A stretch of DNA of 50,646 nucleotides from RGIG3009 sp964389495 (GTDB lineage Bacteria; Bacillota; Clostridia; Oscillospirales; Acutalibacteraceae). A program made the position numbers and the translations under genes. Where the stretch lies: NCBI GenBank assembly GCA_964389495.1, contig CAYMDU010000002.1:1-50646 (forward strand), in the 5' to 3' direction. Positions 15,615 through 23,369 of the stretch are shown piece after piece. The notes below the pieces were generated by a model that made no database searches, was not told the origin of the DNA, and saw nothing but the letters and a program-made list of their open reading frames with translations. How positions within the stretch are numbered: position 1 is the stretch's first letter; each line of letters starts with the position of its first letter.

Positions 15615-16160
15615 CTAATTGCGGAAAAGACGATGAAAAAGTGGCTGAATCCGGACGAAATACAATGGTAACAGGCGGGTGAGCGCCAAGTCGTAGAGCA
15701 AAAAAATCACATTGCCCGCCAGCAAAAACAAGCCTAAAAAAACAGAAAGCGGCCATGCCACGCCCGACACCGCAAACACATCCAGCGAAAAGCCGAGTGC
15801 TGCAAGAAGTACATAGGAAAGCACCACGGCGGCGTTGAAAACAAGCAGTTTGCAAACCCATTCGGCCACGCGCCTGTGCAGCAATTCCGCCGCCGATTTC
15901 ACAATCGGATAATAGCCGAAAAAGCAGACAAACAAAAAGCGCGCTTCCATGTCCGGCACCAACAACAGTGCCAGCAAGGCTTCCGCCGCATACACCGCCA
16001 GCGCCCACCGCCGCCCGTATTCAATCACAATCGGCATCAAAAAAACCGATGCCAAGGCAGGCAACGCATAGGTGGCAAACGGGAACACGGTGAGCAACAG
16101 GCACAGCAGCGCCAAAGCACCCATCAAGCCGCTCCACGCCATGCGGGCTGTACGCTTCAC
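15615..16160 (-). CDS. Conserved polytopic membrane protein
   Basis: 181 residues from GTG 16160, which has a perfect GGAGG 9 nt upstream; an ATG nearer the SD is out of frame and hits a stop after three codons. About five hydrophobic segments run from about residue 10 to 165 with few charges, including GLMGALALLCLLLTVFPFAT and SVFLGLFLLAGNVIFLLYD. The layout recalls small ECF-type S components or DUF2232-like proteins, but I cannot assign a family. It is the third gene of a run with DUF5685 and DnaJ genes, spaced by 14 bp or less. Confidence 0.75.
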   Translation of the reverse strand: MKRTARMAWSGLMGALALLCLLLTVFPFATYALPALASVFLMPIVIEYGRRWALAVYAAEALLALLLVPDMEARFLFVCFFGYYPIVKSAAELLHRRVAEWVCKLLVFNAAVVLSYVLLAALGFSLDVFAVSGVAWPLSVFLGLFLLAGNVIFLLYDLALTRLLPLYFVRIQPLFHRLFRN

Positions 16161-16174
16161 AACGCCATTCCTCC

Positions 16175-16768
16175 TTAGCAGCAACGAATCAAATCGCCGC
16201 CCATACATTCGCAACAACAGTCGGCGCAAATCAGGCCTTGACACATATCGCAAGCGGAACAGCCGTTGGTGTAGGGCCCGCCCATGTGATAGGCACCGGT
16301 GCGGCGTTGGCGTTCCATTTGATTATACGCTGTTCGGTATTCGGCGTTGCCCGGATCCATGCGCACGGCCGTGGAAAAATGGTTGTAGGCATCGTCAAGC
16401 CACCCTTTTTTATACAACACGCTGCCTTTGAGAAAATACCATTCGGCATCGCGCGAAGGAGCCGGCACACCGTCCAGCAAGGTTTCGGCATCCGCCATGC
16501 GACCGGTACGAATTAAATTACGAATATCGGCATATTGCGTTCCGCCTGCCGCATACTGCGTATGTGCCGACGGACCGTTACGCCGTTCCCGAATGATTGC
16601 GTCGTAGGCTTCGTTGATTTCCTGCATTTTTTCCTTGGCCAACTCGGCCAATGGATCATCGCCGTAATTGTCAGGATGATATTTTCTTGCCAGCTGACGA
16701 TAGGCAGCCTTTACCTCATCGTCGGTGGCATCCCGGCGAATACCCAATACCTGGTAGGGATCTTTCAT
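16175..16768 (-). CDS. J-domain protein with TPR-like middle and Cys-rich tail
   Basis: 197 residues. The J domain occupies residues 1-65 with the HPD motif in ARKYHPDNYGD, so it should stimulate an Hsp70 ATPase. Residues of about 80-150 look like tetratricopeptide helices (AEWYFLKGSVLYKKGWLDDA). The C-terminus is very Cys-rich (CSACDMCQGLICADCCCECMGG) and may bind Zn or Fe-S. No dnaK or grpE is nearby. The gene follows DUF5685 by only a few bases. Similar J-protein/DUF5685 pairs may mark a dedicated chaperone-client couple. Confidence 0.85.
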   Translation of the reverse strand: MKDPYQVLGIRRDATDDEVKAAYRQLARKYHPDNYGDDPLAELAKEKMQEINEAYDAIIRERRNGPSAHTQYAAGGTQYADIRNLIRTGRMADAETLLDGVPAPSRDAEWYFLKGSVLYKKGWLDDAYNHFSTAVRMDPGNAEYRTAYNQMERQRRTGAYHMGGPYTNGCSACDMCQGLICADCCCECMGGDLIRCC

Positions 16769-16771
16769 TCG

Positions 16772-17653
16772 TTAAACCTCCCGCTTTTTGGCATGGAAAT
16801 TGCCCGACAGCACCTGCTGTTGCACCCGCGGCATTCCCCATTCTAAAATATTGCGCAAAATGCCGTCGAAACGGCGAATATCCAATAGTTCATAGGCGGC
16901 CTTACACGCCGCCAGCGAAGCGTTAAGAGACCCTTGTGCCCTTTCGCGGCACGCCGACAGCTGTTCGTCTGTGAACGGCTCGCTTTGGCCGGCCAAAAAC
17001 GGATTGTAGTTGCCGCTTTGGCTGTCTTCTGCCAAATCGTCGGCCGCATCCATCAAATAAATCCACCGTCCCAGGCAATAGCCAAAGCGTGCAAGAACCG
17101 GTTGCTGCTTTTCATAGGAAGACGACAAGGTGCACAGGCGCGACAACAACAGTGCCGTTGGCTCGGCGGCGGCATCCACCGAGGCGGTTTTTTCCGCTTC
17201 CCGCGACGATTGCGCTTTCATATAGTCGGCCATGGCCGCGTCCAAAGCCGGTTCGCTTTTTGCCGCCCGACGGTGAGAGCACTGTGCTGCCGCCAAGGCC
17301 GCCCGTGCCGCCGCGCGCTTGATTCCCCGGCTGTCGTTCACGGCATCGCATGCTTTGTAGTACACAAGCAGCACCGAAATATCGGCGCAACGGTTCAGTG
17401 CGGGAGAATCGCCGCAACAGGTGCGCTTTTTGAAAGGGTTGTACGGACACCGGGCCTTGTGAAAACCGGTGCAATCTTCGGCCTGCGACAAATACAGCAA
17501 CAGCAAAAAAGTCATGTCGTAGCTTAGGGTCATTTGGGCCAGGCAACCATGCCGTTTGCCGAGGCGCCGACACAGCGAACAGTACAAGCCGCGGTATTGT
17601 TCGTACTCACCCATTTTCAGTTCTGCCTGATACGGCCGAATATATCCAAACAC
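16772..17653 (-). CDS. DUF5685-family protein
   Basis: 293 residues, starting MFGYIRPYQAELKMGEYEQY and continuing RGLYCSLCRRLGKRHG, which is the signature I associate with DUF5685. Several CxxC-like cysteines lie in the first 90 residues (YCSLC, RCPYNPFKKRTCCG). A mostly helical C-terminal part carries GRWIYLMDAADDLAEDSQSG, an Asp-rich motif reminiscent of all-helical prenyl-synthase-like folds. The biochemical role is unknown. It heads the DUF5685-dnaJ-membrane protein run, and the Cys-rich J protein beside it could serve its folding or metal loading. Confidence 0.75.
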   Translation of the reverse strand: MFGYIRPYQAELKMGEYEQYRGLYCSLCRRLGKRHGCLAQMTLSYDMTFLLLLYLSQAEDCTGFHKARCPYNPFKKRTCCGDSPALNRCADISVLLVYYKACDAVNDSRGIKRAAARAALAAAQCSHRRAAKSEPALDAAMADYMKAQSSREAEKTASVDAAAEPTALLLSRLCTLSSSYEKQQPVLARFGYCLGRWIYLMDAADDLAEDSQSGNYNPFLAGQSEPFTDEQLSACRERAQGSLNASLAACKAAYELLDIRRFDGILRNILEWGMPRVQQQVLSGNFHAKKREV

Positions 17654-17833
17654 ATTGTTTCACACCTTTATATTATCATACAAACAATTTTCTGCCAGTG
17701 TATGAAAGATTTGTAAATATTCCGCCGAAAGTTCTTGTTTTGTTTTCTGCATATTCCGTGCCACCATGCGCATACTAGCGTTGCGAAAGCATGGACTGCT
17801 GTTACAAACCGCTTTCACGAGGAGGGACGAAGC

Positions 17834-18049
17834 ATGGATATTATTGCCTTGATTTTGGTGATTATCGGCGCGCTCAACTGGGGGAGCATCGGGCTGTTTC
17901 AGTTTGACGTGGTTGCCTGGATTTGCGGCGGCCAAACCAGCCCCATCAGCCGTGTGATTTACACATTGGTTGCTTTGGCGGGCATCTGGTGTATTTCACT
18001 GCTGTTTCGCCGCGGCCAAGCATTGCCGGAAGAACCGCGTTGCGATTAA
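17834..18049 (+). CDS. DUF378 small membrane protein
   Basis: 71 residues with two membrane helices. The first, IIALILVIIGALNWGSIGLF, contains the ALNWGSIGLF motif typical of DUF378. The second is VIYTLVALAGIWCISLLF. ATG 17834 has an excellent SD (GGAGGG). It stands alone, divergent from the DUF5685 operon and convergent with ackA. Function unknown. Confidence 0.9.
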   Translation: MDIIALILVIIGALNWGSIGLFQFDVVAWICGGQTSPISRVIYTLVALAGIWCISLLFRRGQALPEEPRCD

Positions 18050-18056
18050 CAAGTTC

Positions 18057-18091
18057 AAAAACAGGGTCGCCCATGGGCGGCCCTGCTTTTT
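18057..18091. terminator. Bidirectional terminator between DUF378 gene and ackA
   Basis: An 11-bp stem (18062-18072 with 18075-18085) flanked by AAAAA on the left and TTTTT on the right, so it can end transcription from both converging genes. Confidence 0.85.
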
Positions 18092-18100
18092 CGGTTGGGG

Positions 18101-19294
18101 TTAAATCAACGCTTGGGTATCGCGTGCAATCACCAATTCTTCGTTGGTGGGAATGACAAACGCACGCACTGCGGACTCTTTGGTGGTGATTTCCTGCTCT
18201 TTGCCGTGCACCAGATTGGCCTGTGCATCCAGCTTGACGCCCAAATAGGCCAATCCTTCCAACAATTCGGCGCGCAACCGTTCCTGGTTTTCGCCAATGC
18301 CGGCGGTGAACACAATGGCATCCAAGCCACCCAAAGCGGCCACAAAACCGCCGATGTATTTCAGGATTTGATAGCTGCGCATATCCCATGCCAGTTTGGC
18401 ACGAACATCGCCGGCATCCATGGCGGCTGTGATATCGCGATCGTCGCTGGAAACGCCGGAAATGCCCAGCATGCCGGATTTTTTATTCATCACGGCATCC
18501 ATCTGTTCCGGGGTGAAGCCTTCTTTTTCCATCACGAAGGTGACGGCGGAAGGATCAATCGCGCCGCTGCGTGTGCCCATTAGGAAACCGTCCAGCGGTG
18601 TGAGGCCCATGGTGGTATCGATCACTTTGCCGTCGCGAATGGCAGCCAGCGAAGAGCCGTTGCCCAAGTGACAGGTGATGATGCGTGTGCCCTTGCCGTC
18701 CGGCTTGCCCAGCAATTCGCAGCAACGCGCCGAAACAAAGCGGTGCGAAGTGCCATGATAGCCATAGCGGCGCAGGCCGTATTTTTCGTAGTATTCATAC
18801 GGAAGGCCCCACAGATAGGCAACCTCCGGCATGGTTTGATGGAACGCCGTATCGAACACCGCCACCTGGGGAATGTCTTTGCCAAAGGCTTCGGTGGCTG
18901 CCTCGATGCCCTTTAAGCAGGCCGGATTGTGCAACGGCGCCAACAAGGCGTAATCGCGAACGGCTTGCAGCACTTCGTCGTCGATACGCACGGAACGGTC
19001 GTACTTGGAGCCGCCCTGCACCACACGGTGGCCGATGGCCGTGATTTCGGACAAATCGTTGACCACTTTGCCTTCGCCTGCCGTTAGGGCTTGTTTCACC
19101 TGTTCAAAGGCCGTGGCGTGATCCGGCATGGCTACTTCCGACTGAAACACGCGGCCGTCGCCCGTTTTGTGAGTGAAACGGCCGTCGATTCCGATTCGCT
19201 CGCACAAGCCTTTTGCCACCACTTGTTCCCCGTCCATATCAATCAGTTGATATTTCAGAGAAGAACTGCCCGCGTTGATAACCAAAATTTTCAT
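18101..19294 (-). CDS. ackA: Acetate kinase
   Basis: 397 residues, the normal length. It converts acetyl phosphate and ADP to acetate and ATP, the energy-yielding last step of acetogenic fermentation. Motifs are MKILVINAGSSSLKYQLID at the N-terminus, GHRVVQGGSKY, VFDTAFHQTMP, RRYGYHGTSHRFV and TCHLGNGSSLAAI, with GIGENQ near the end. A pta gene is not adjacent. The gene diverges from tmcAL, whose product also uses acetate. Confidence 0.97.
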   Translation of the reverse strand: MKILVINAGSSSLKYQLIDMDGEQVVAKGLCERIGIDGRFTHKTGDGRVFQSEVAMPDHATAFEQVKQALTAGEGKVVNDLSEITAIGHRVVQGGSKYDRSVRIDDEVLQAVRDYALLAPLHNPACLKGIEAATEAFGKDIPQVAVFDTAFHQTMPEVAYLWGLPYEYYEKYGLRRYGYHGTSHRFVSARCCELLGKPDGKGTRIITCHLGNGSSLAAIRDGKVIDTTMGLTPLDGFLMGTRSGAIDPSAVTFVMEKEGFTPEQMDAVMNKKSGMLGISGVSSDDRDITAAMDAGDVRAKLAWDMRSYQILKYIGGFVAALGGLDAIVFTAGIGENQERLRAELLEGLAYLGVKLDAQANLVHGKEQEITTKESAVRAFVIPTNEELVIARDTQALI

Positions 19295-19320
19295 TGCTTT
19301 GCGCTCCCATTCCCTATATA

Positions 19321-19349
19321 TTGATTTTTTTCACAAAATACCGTATACT
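19321..19349 (+). promoter_or_regulatory. Promoter of tmcAL
   Basis: TTGATT (19321-19326), a 17-bp spacer and TATACT (19344-19349). An overlapping TATAAT lies at 19349-19354. The start codon follows about 60 nt later. The minus-strand promoter of ackA must lie in the same 118-bp region but is not clear. Confidence 0.55.
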
Positions 19350-19412
19350 ATAATAGTACAAAACGGAAAATATTTCAAGGCCTTTTCAAAAAAAGACACG
19401 GAGGTGTTGTTT

Positions 19413-20615
19413 GTGCGCATTGCAGGCATGGTAGCGGAGTACAATCCTTTCCACAACGGACACGCCTTTTTGCTGGAAAAAACCAAAGAACGAAACGGCG
19501 GCTGTGAAGCCACGCACACCGTTGCCGTGATGAGCGGCAATTTTGTACAGCGTGGCGAACCGGCGGTTCTTTCCAAATTCGACCGTGCGCGTGCCGCACT
19601 GGCAGGCGGTGTGGATTTGGTGCTGGAACTTCCCACCCCGTGGTGCTTGTCTTCGGCGGAATTCTTTGCGTGTGGCGCCGTTGCTTTGTTGGACTCGTTA
19701 GGATGTGTGGACTGCCTTTGTTTCGGCAGCGAAGCCGGCGCGCTGAAACCGTTGGAAAAAGCGGTGGCGGCCATGGAGATGCCCCGTTTTTCCACATTGC
19801 TGAAATATTTTCTCGGCTTGGGGCTGCCGTTTCCCGAAGCGCGGCAAAAAGCCGTGGCGGAAATTGCCGGCGATACCGCCGCTTCCGTGCTGTCCTCCCC
19901 GAACAATATTTTGGGTGTGGAATACATAAAAGCCCTGCATCGGCTGAGCAGTTCCATGGTTCCTTTCACCGTTAAGCGGCAAGGCAGCGAACACGACAGT
20001 CTCACCCCGCTCGGCAATGTGGCTTCGGCTTCTTATTTGCGTTCATTGCTGGTATCCGACCGATTGCTGGCTGCCTTTCCGTACATGCCGGCGCCGTGTG
20101 CCGCCGTGCTGTCTGCTGCCGCACAAAACGGGCGATTGCCCGCCGAAGCCACCCGCGCCGAACGCGCTGTTCTTTCCCATTTGCGGCGCCTGACACTCGA
20201 CGAATTGCAGCAGCTTCCCGATTTGTCGGAAGGATTGGAAAACCGCTTGTATAACGCCATACGAAAAGCCGGTTCCCTGGCAGAGCTGGAAAACCTCCTT
20301 AAAACCAAACGGTATCCGCTTTCCCGCCTGCGGCGGCTGATTTGGTCGGCCTATTTGGAAATCCCCGCCACGCTTGCCGCACAGCGCCCGCCGTATGCGC
20401 GCGTGCTGGCCGCCAACGCGCGCGGGAAAGAAATTTTGGCAGCGGCCACACCGGCTGTGCCTTTGATTTATCGGGCGGCACAGCTTCCCAAGTTGGGAAA
20501 CGATTGTCAAGCCCTGTGGGCGTTGGAAAACCGTGTGAGTGACCTGTATGGCTTGTTCTTTGAAATGCCGTTTCCCTGTGGCACCGATTGCACCACCGGC
20601 TTGATTCGGGAATAA
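19413..20615 (+). CDS. tmcAL: tRNA(Met) cytidine acetate ligase
   Basis: 400 residues from GTG 19413, which follows GGAGG by 8 nt; the open frame further upstream runs through the promoter. It makes N4-acetylcytidine at the wobble position of elongator tRNA-Met using ATP and free acetate. The nucleotidyltransferase motif GMVAEYNPFHNGHAFLL (HxGH class) is at residues 4-20, then VMSGNFVQRGEPAVL, LELPTPWCLSSAEFFA, SPNNILGVEY and the C-terminal helical part. Divergent ackA supplies acetate, which may or may not be meaningful. Confidence 0.93.
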   Translation: MRIAGMVAEYNPFHNGHAFLLEKTKERNGGCEATHTVAVMSGNFVQRGEPAVLSKFDRARAALAGGVDLVLELPTPWCLSSAEFFACGAVALLDSLGCVDCLCFGSEAGALKPLEKAVAAMEMPRFSTLLKYFLGLGLPFPEARQKAVAEIAGDTAASVLSSPNNILGVEYIKALHRLSSSMVPFTVKRQGSEHDSLTPLGNVASASYLRSLLVSDRLLAAFPYMPAPCAAVLSAAAQNGRLPAEATRAERAVLSHLRRLTLDELQQLPDLSEGLENRLYNAIRKAGSLAELENLLKTKRYPLSRLRRLIWSAYLEIPATLAAQRPPYARVLAANARGKEILAAATPAVPLIYRAAQLPKLGNDCQALWALENRVSDLYGLFFEMPFPCGTDCTTGLIRE

Positions 20616-20620
20616 TAATT

Positions 20621-20654
20621 TGACGGGGCCTGCACCGCGGTGCAGGCCCCGTCA
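20621..20654. terminator. 34-nt perfect palindrome between converging genes
   Basis: A 16-bp stem with a minimal loop centred on ACCGCGGT, between tmcAL (+) and the MgtC-like gene (-). Neither side has a proper U-tract, so intrinsic termination is likely but not typical. The centre matches the palindrome at 40161-40194. Confidence 0.65.
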
Positions 20655-20661
20655 AGAATTG

Positions 20662-21354
20662 TTAGGTATCTTCTTCCACCAAAAACGCCACGCCGTCCAG
20701 ATTGCTGATTTGGCGAATCATATCCGCTGTGACCGCCGAACTGCGAACCAGCAATTGCAACCCCACATGGCCTTGGCAGCTGCTTTTCGGTGCCACAATT
20801 TGCACGGTTAAAGTGTCGCCCAACAAGGAGCGAATCTCCTCCACCAGCACGCCGGTGTTGTGAATGATTTCCACTTCCACATACAAACTGCTGAGCAGTT
20901 TGCGTTTGTATTCCACGCGACCCAATATCGGAACCAAAATCGTACACAACAACAACGATGCCACCACGGCACTGTAAAATCCATAGCCGACAGCCACGCC
21001 GATCGAAGCTGTGGCCCACATACCGGCCGCCGTGGTTAGGCCCGTTACAATCGAGCGGTTGCGCACCAAAATGGTGCCGGCACCCAAAAAGCCGATGCCC
21101 GACACCACCTGTGCCGAAATGCGAAGCACATCGCCCGTGATGCCCAGCACTTCCACCACATACAAACCGGTTAACGAAGTAACGGCCGCACCGAGGCACA
21201 CCAAAATGTGTGTGCGCATCCCCGCTGCCCGACCGTGCCGGCCGCGTTCACTGCCGATTAAGCCGCCGCAAACCACCGCCAAGCACACGCGAAACAGCAC
21301 CGACCAAGTGTTAAATTCCCGAAGGCTTTGAAGTATGTCCCACACCGCGCGCAT
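20662..21354 (-). CDS. MgtC/SapB-family membrane protein
   Basis: 230 residues from ATG 21354 with AGGAG upstream. The N-terminal 140 residues hold about four membrane helices with the family motif GGLIGSERGRHGRAAGMRTH and then LVCLGAAVTSL, QVVSGIGFLGAGTILV and GLTTAAGMWATASIGVAVG. The C-terminal 80 residues form an ACT-like cytoplasmic domain. MgtC proteins affect membrane ATPase activity and magnesium or phosphate homeostasis; the generic clostridial members are uncharacterised. It is a single-gene unit. Confidence 0.92.
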   Translation of the reverse strand: MRAVWDILQSLREFNTWSVLFRVCLAVVCGGLIGSERGRHGRAAGMRTHILVCLGAAVTSLTGLYVVEVLGITGDVLRISAQVVSGIGFLGAGTILVRNRSIVTGLTTAAGMWATASIGVAVGYGFYSAVVASLLLCTILVPILGRVEYKRKLLSSLYVEVEIIHNTGVLVEEIRSLLGDTLTVQIVAPKSSCQGHVGLQLLVRSSAVTADMIRQISNLDGVAFLVEEDT

Positions 21355-21492
21355 TGTTTTTCTCCTCTCGTCGAAAAAAGAAAACGCGAAAACAGCAAGC
21401 AAACCTTGCTGTTCCGCTTTCCTGCTTTTTCGGTTCACACATTTATAATTTCAATACAAGTATACCAACCCGGCCGATGAAAGTCAAGCGCA

Positions 21493-21525
21493 AAACGGGC
21501 TGTTGCCAAAAGCAACAGCCCGTTT
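21493..21525 (-). terminator. Terminator of nagA
   Basis: A perfect 14-bp stem (21493-21506 with 21512-21525) and 5-nt loop. On the minus strand it ends in a TTTTG run. It lies 6 bp beyond the nagA stop. Confidence 0.8.
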
Positions 21526-21531
21526 ACTGTT

Positions 21532-22674
21532 TCAGCGATTGTCCACTTTGATTTCGCCGCGCACGATGACCAACACAATGTTAAACTTGTCATCTACCAC
21601 CAGCAAATCGGCCAGCTTGCCGGGCTGAATGGACCCGGTTTCGTTATCCACGCGAATCGCACGCGCCGGATTGATGGTGGCCGATTTGATGGCCTGTTTT
21701 AACGGAATACCGAAACGAATCACATTTTTCAGTTCTTCATACACATTCGATGTGGATGCTGCAATGGTACCGTCGGCCAACAGAGCTTTTCCCTCGCGGA
21801 CATACACCGTTTGACCGCCCAAATCGTACTCGCCGTCCACATGGCCGGCGGCACGCATGGAATCACTGACAATCACGGAATTGTCCTCGCCCAACTGGGC
21901 AAACGCAATGCGAAGCGCCGCCGGGTGAATGTGGAACCCGTCGCAAATCAGTTCGGCACGCACGCCGTAGCGCTTGGCGTTATCGAACACCGCACCAACC
22001 ACGCCGGGAGCGCGGTGCGTTAATCCGCTTTGGGCATTGTACAAATGCGTGACATGGCGCACGCCCCAGGAAAACGCCGCACAGGTTTGGTCGTAATCGG
22101 CCGCTGTGTGAGCCACCGAAACCGGACACATTCCCTGCACCTGTTCCACAAACGACTGCGCGCCTTCGGTTTCCGGTGCAATATCCACCACTTTGATGCA
22201 ACCGCCGCAGTTGTTGTACAGTCGCTTGAATTCTTCGGCATCGGGATTGCGTACATACGCCCCGTTTTGTGCGCCCTTTTTGGACATGGCAATGTAGGGG
22301 CCTTCCATGTTCACGCCGTGAATATAGGCACCGGTCACCTTGCTTTGTGCTGCTGCCACATTGCCGAAAATTTGATTCAATTCCTCGTAGGACAAGGTCA
22401 TGGATGTGGGGCAAAACGACGTGACGCCACGTTGCACCAGGCAGCGGGACATGGCTTCCAGTGCTTCCGGTGTGGCATCGCCGGTATCGTATCCCGCACA
22501 GCCGTGAATGTGCATATCAATCAAACCGGGCAGCACCGTGCAACCTGCCAAATCCAGCACGGTATCGCCGTCGGTTCGTGTATCCACCGCCGCAATACGT
22601 TCACCCTTCACGGTGATATTCAATTCCACCGGTTCAAACTGTTCGTTGTAGATGGTTGCGTTTTTTAGTAACAT
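21532..22674 (-). CDS. nagA: N-acetylglucosamine-6-phosphate deacetylase
   Basis: 380 residues. It removes acetate from GlcNAc-6-P to give GlcN-6-P, feeding amino-sugar catabolism and wall recycling. The amidohydrolase motifs are PGLIDMHIHGCAGYD, NMEGPYI (metal-binding Glu), VAHTAADYDQ, HVTHLYNA, ELICDGFHIHP and, for the catalytic Asp, VIVSDSM. The C-terminus LADLLVVDDKFNI is typical of the family. No nagB is next to it; the esterase gene lies upstream. Confidence 0.93.
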   Translation of the reverse strand: MLLKNATIYNEQFEPVELNITVKGERIAAVDTRTDGDTVLDLAGCTVLPGLIDMHIHGCAGYDTGDATPEALEAMSRCLVQRGVTSFCPTSMTLSYEELNQIFGNVAAAQSKVTGAYIHGVNMEGPYIAMSKKGAQNGAYVRNPDAEEFKRLYNNCGGCIKVVDIAPETEGAQSFVEQVQGMCPVSVAHTAADYDQTCAAFSWGVRHVTHLYNAQSGLTHRAPGVVGAVFDNAKRYGVRAELICDGFHIHPAALRIAFAQLGEDNSVIVSDSMRAAGHVDGEYDLGGQTVYVREGKALLADGTIAASTSNVYEELKNVIRFGIPLKQAIKSATINPARAIRVDNETGSIQPGKLADLLVVDDKFNIVLVIVRGEIKVDNR

Positions 22675-22700
22675 ACTGTTGGCTTCCTTTCCCCATTATA

Positions 22701-23360
22701 TCAAGCGCGGCTTTGTGCCACTAACCATTCCAGCACATCGGTGTCGCGGTAGGTTGGCACCCACGAATCGTGGTCCACGCCAGGAAATACCGTTAATTCG
22801 GCGTGGCCGCCCGCCGCATTCACCGCATCGGTCATCATTTGCGAATACAACAGCGGCACCACGGAATCCGCTCCGCCGTGAAAAGCGCGTATCGGCATGG
22901 CCTTCAACGAGGAAGCACGCCAAGTTAATCCGCCGCCGCAAATCGGTGCTGCCGCAGCGAACAAGTCGGGAAACGCGCAAATCAGCTCCCAAGTTCCAAA
23001 GCCGCCCATGCTGCACCCGGTAACGGTGATGCGCCGGCGATCTGCCTTGTACTTATCGGCCACCGTATCGATCAACTCCCGCAAAGCCAGCGTTAAGTTG
23101 TTCCAAATGTATTCCGGCGGGCACAGTGGCGACAGGGTAATCACCCGCAAGCCGCGGTGCGTGGGGTTTTCTTCGAACAACCGCGGAACGCCGTAGAACG
23201 AACGCAACAGTTCGGGGGTGTTACCGCGCTCGCCGCTGCCGTGCAAAAACACCAACAGCGGCAGGGTTTCGGTTTGCGGGTCCCAATCTTCGGGTGTTGT
23301 GACAATGTAGGTCAACGCCGGAAACTTTCCGGTTGCTTGAAACGAATCAATGGTACTCAT
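22701..23360 (-). CDS. Alpha/beta-hydrolase, prolyl-oligopeptidase/PHB-depolymerase-like esterase
   Basis: 219 residues with no signal peptide, so probably cytoplasmic. The oxyanion strand LPLLVFLHGSGERG, nucleophile elbow GCSMGGFGTWE, acid HGGADSVVP and catalytic His in PGVDHDSW give a complete catalytic triad. Similar small hydrolases include feruloyl and acetyl-xylan esterases of gut anaerobes, so a carbohydrate-ester substrate is a reasonable guess. It lies between the pseudokinase and nagA with short gaps. Confidence 0.85.
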   Translation of the reverse strand: MSTIDSFQATGKFPALTYIVTTPEDWDPQTETLPLLVFLHGSGERGNTPELLRSFYGVPRLFEENPTHRGLRVITLSPLCPPEYIWNNLTLALRELIDTVADKYKADRRRITVTGCSMGGFGTWELICAFPDLFAAAAPICGGGLTWRASSLKAMPIRAFHGGADSVVPLLYSQMMTDAVNAAGGHAELTVFPGVDHDSWVPTYRDTDVLEWLVAQSRA

Positions 23361-23369
23361 GGTTCCACC

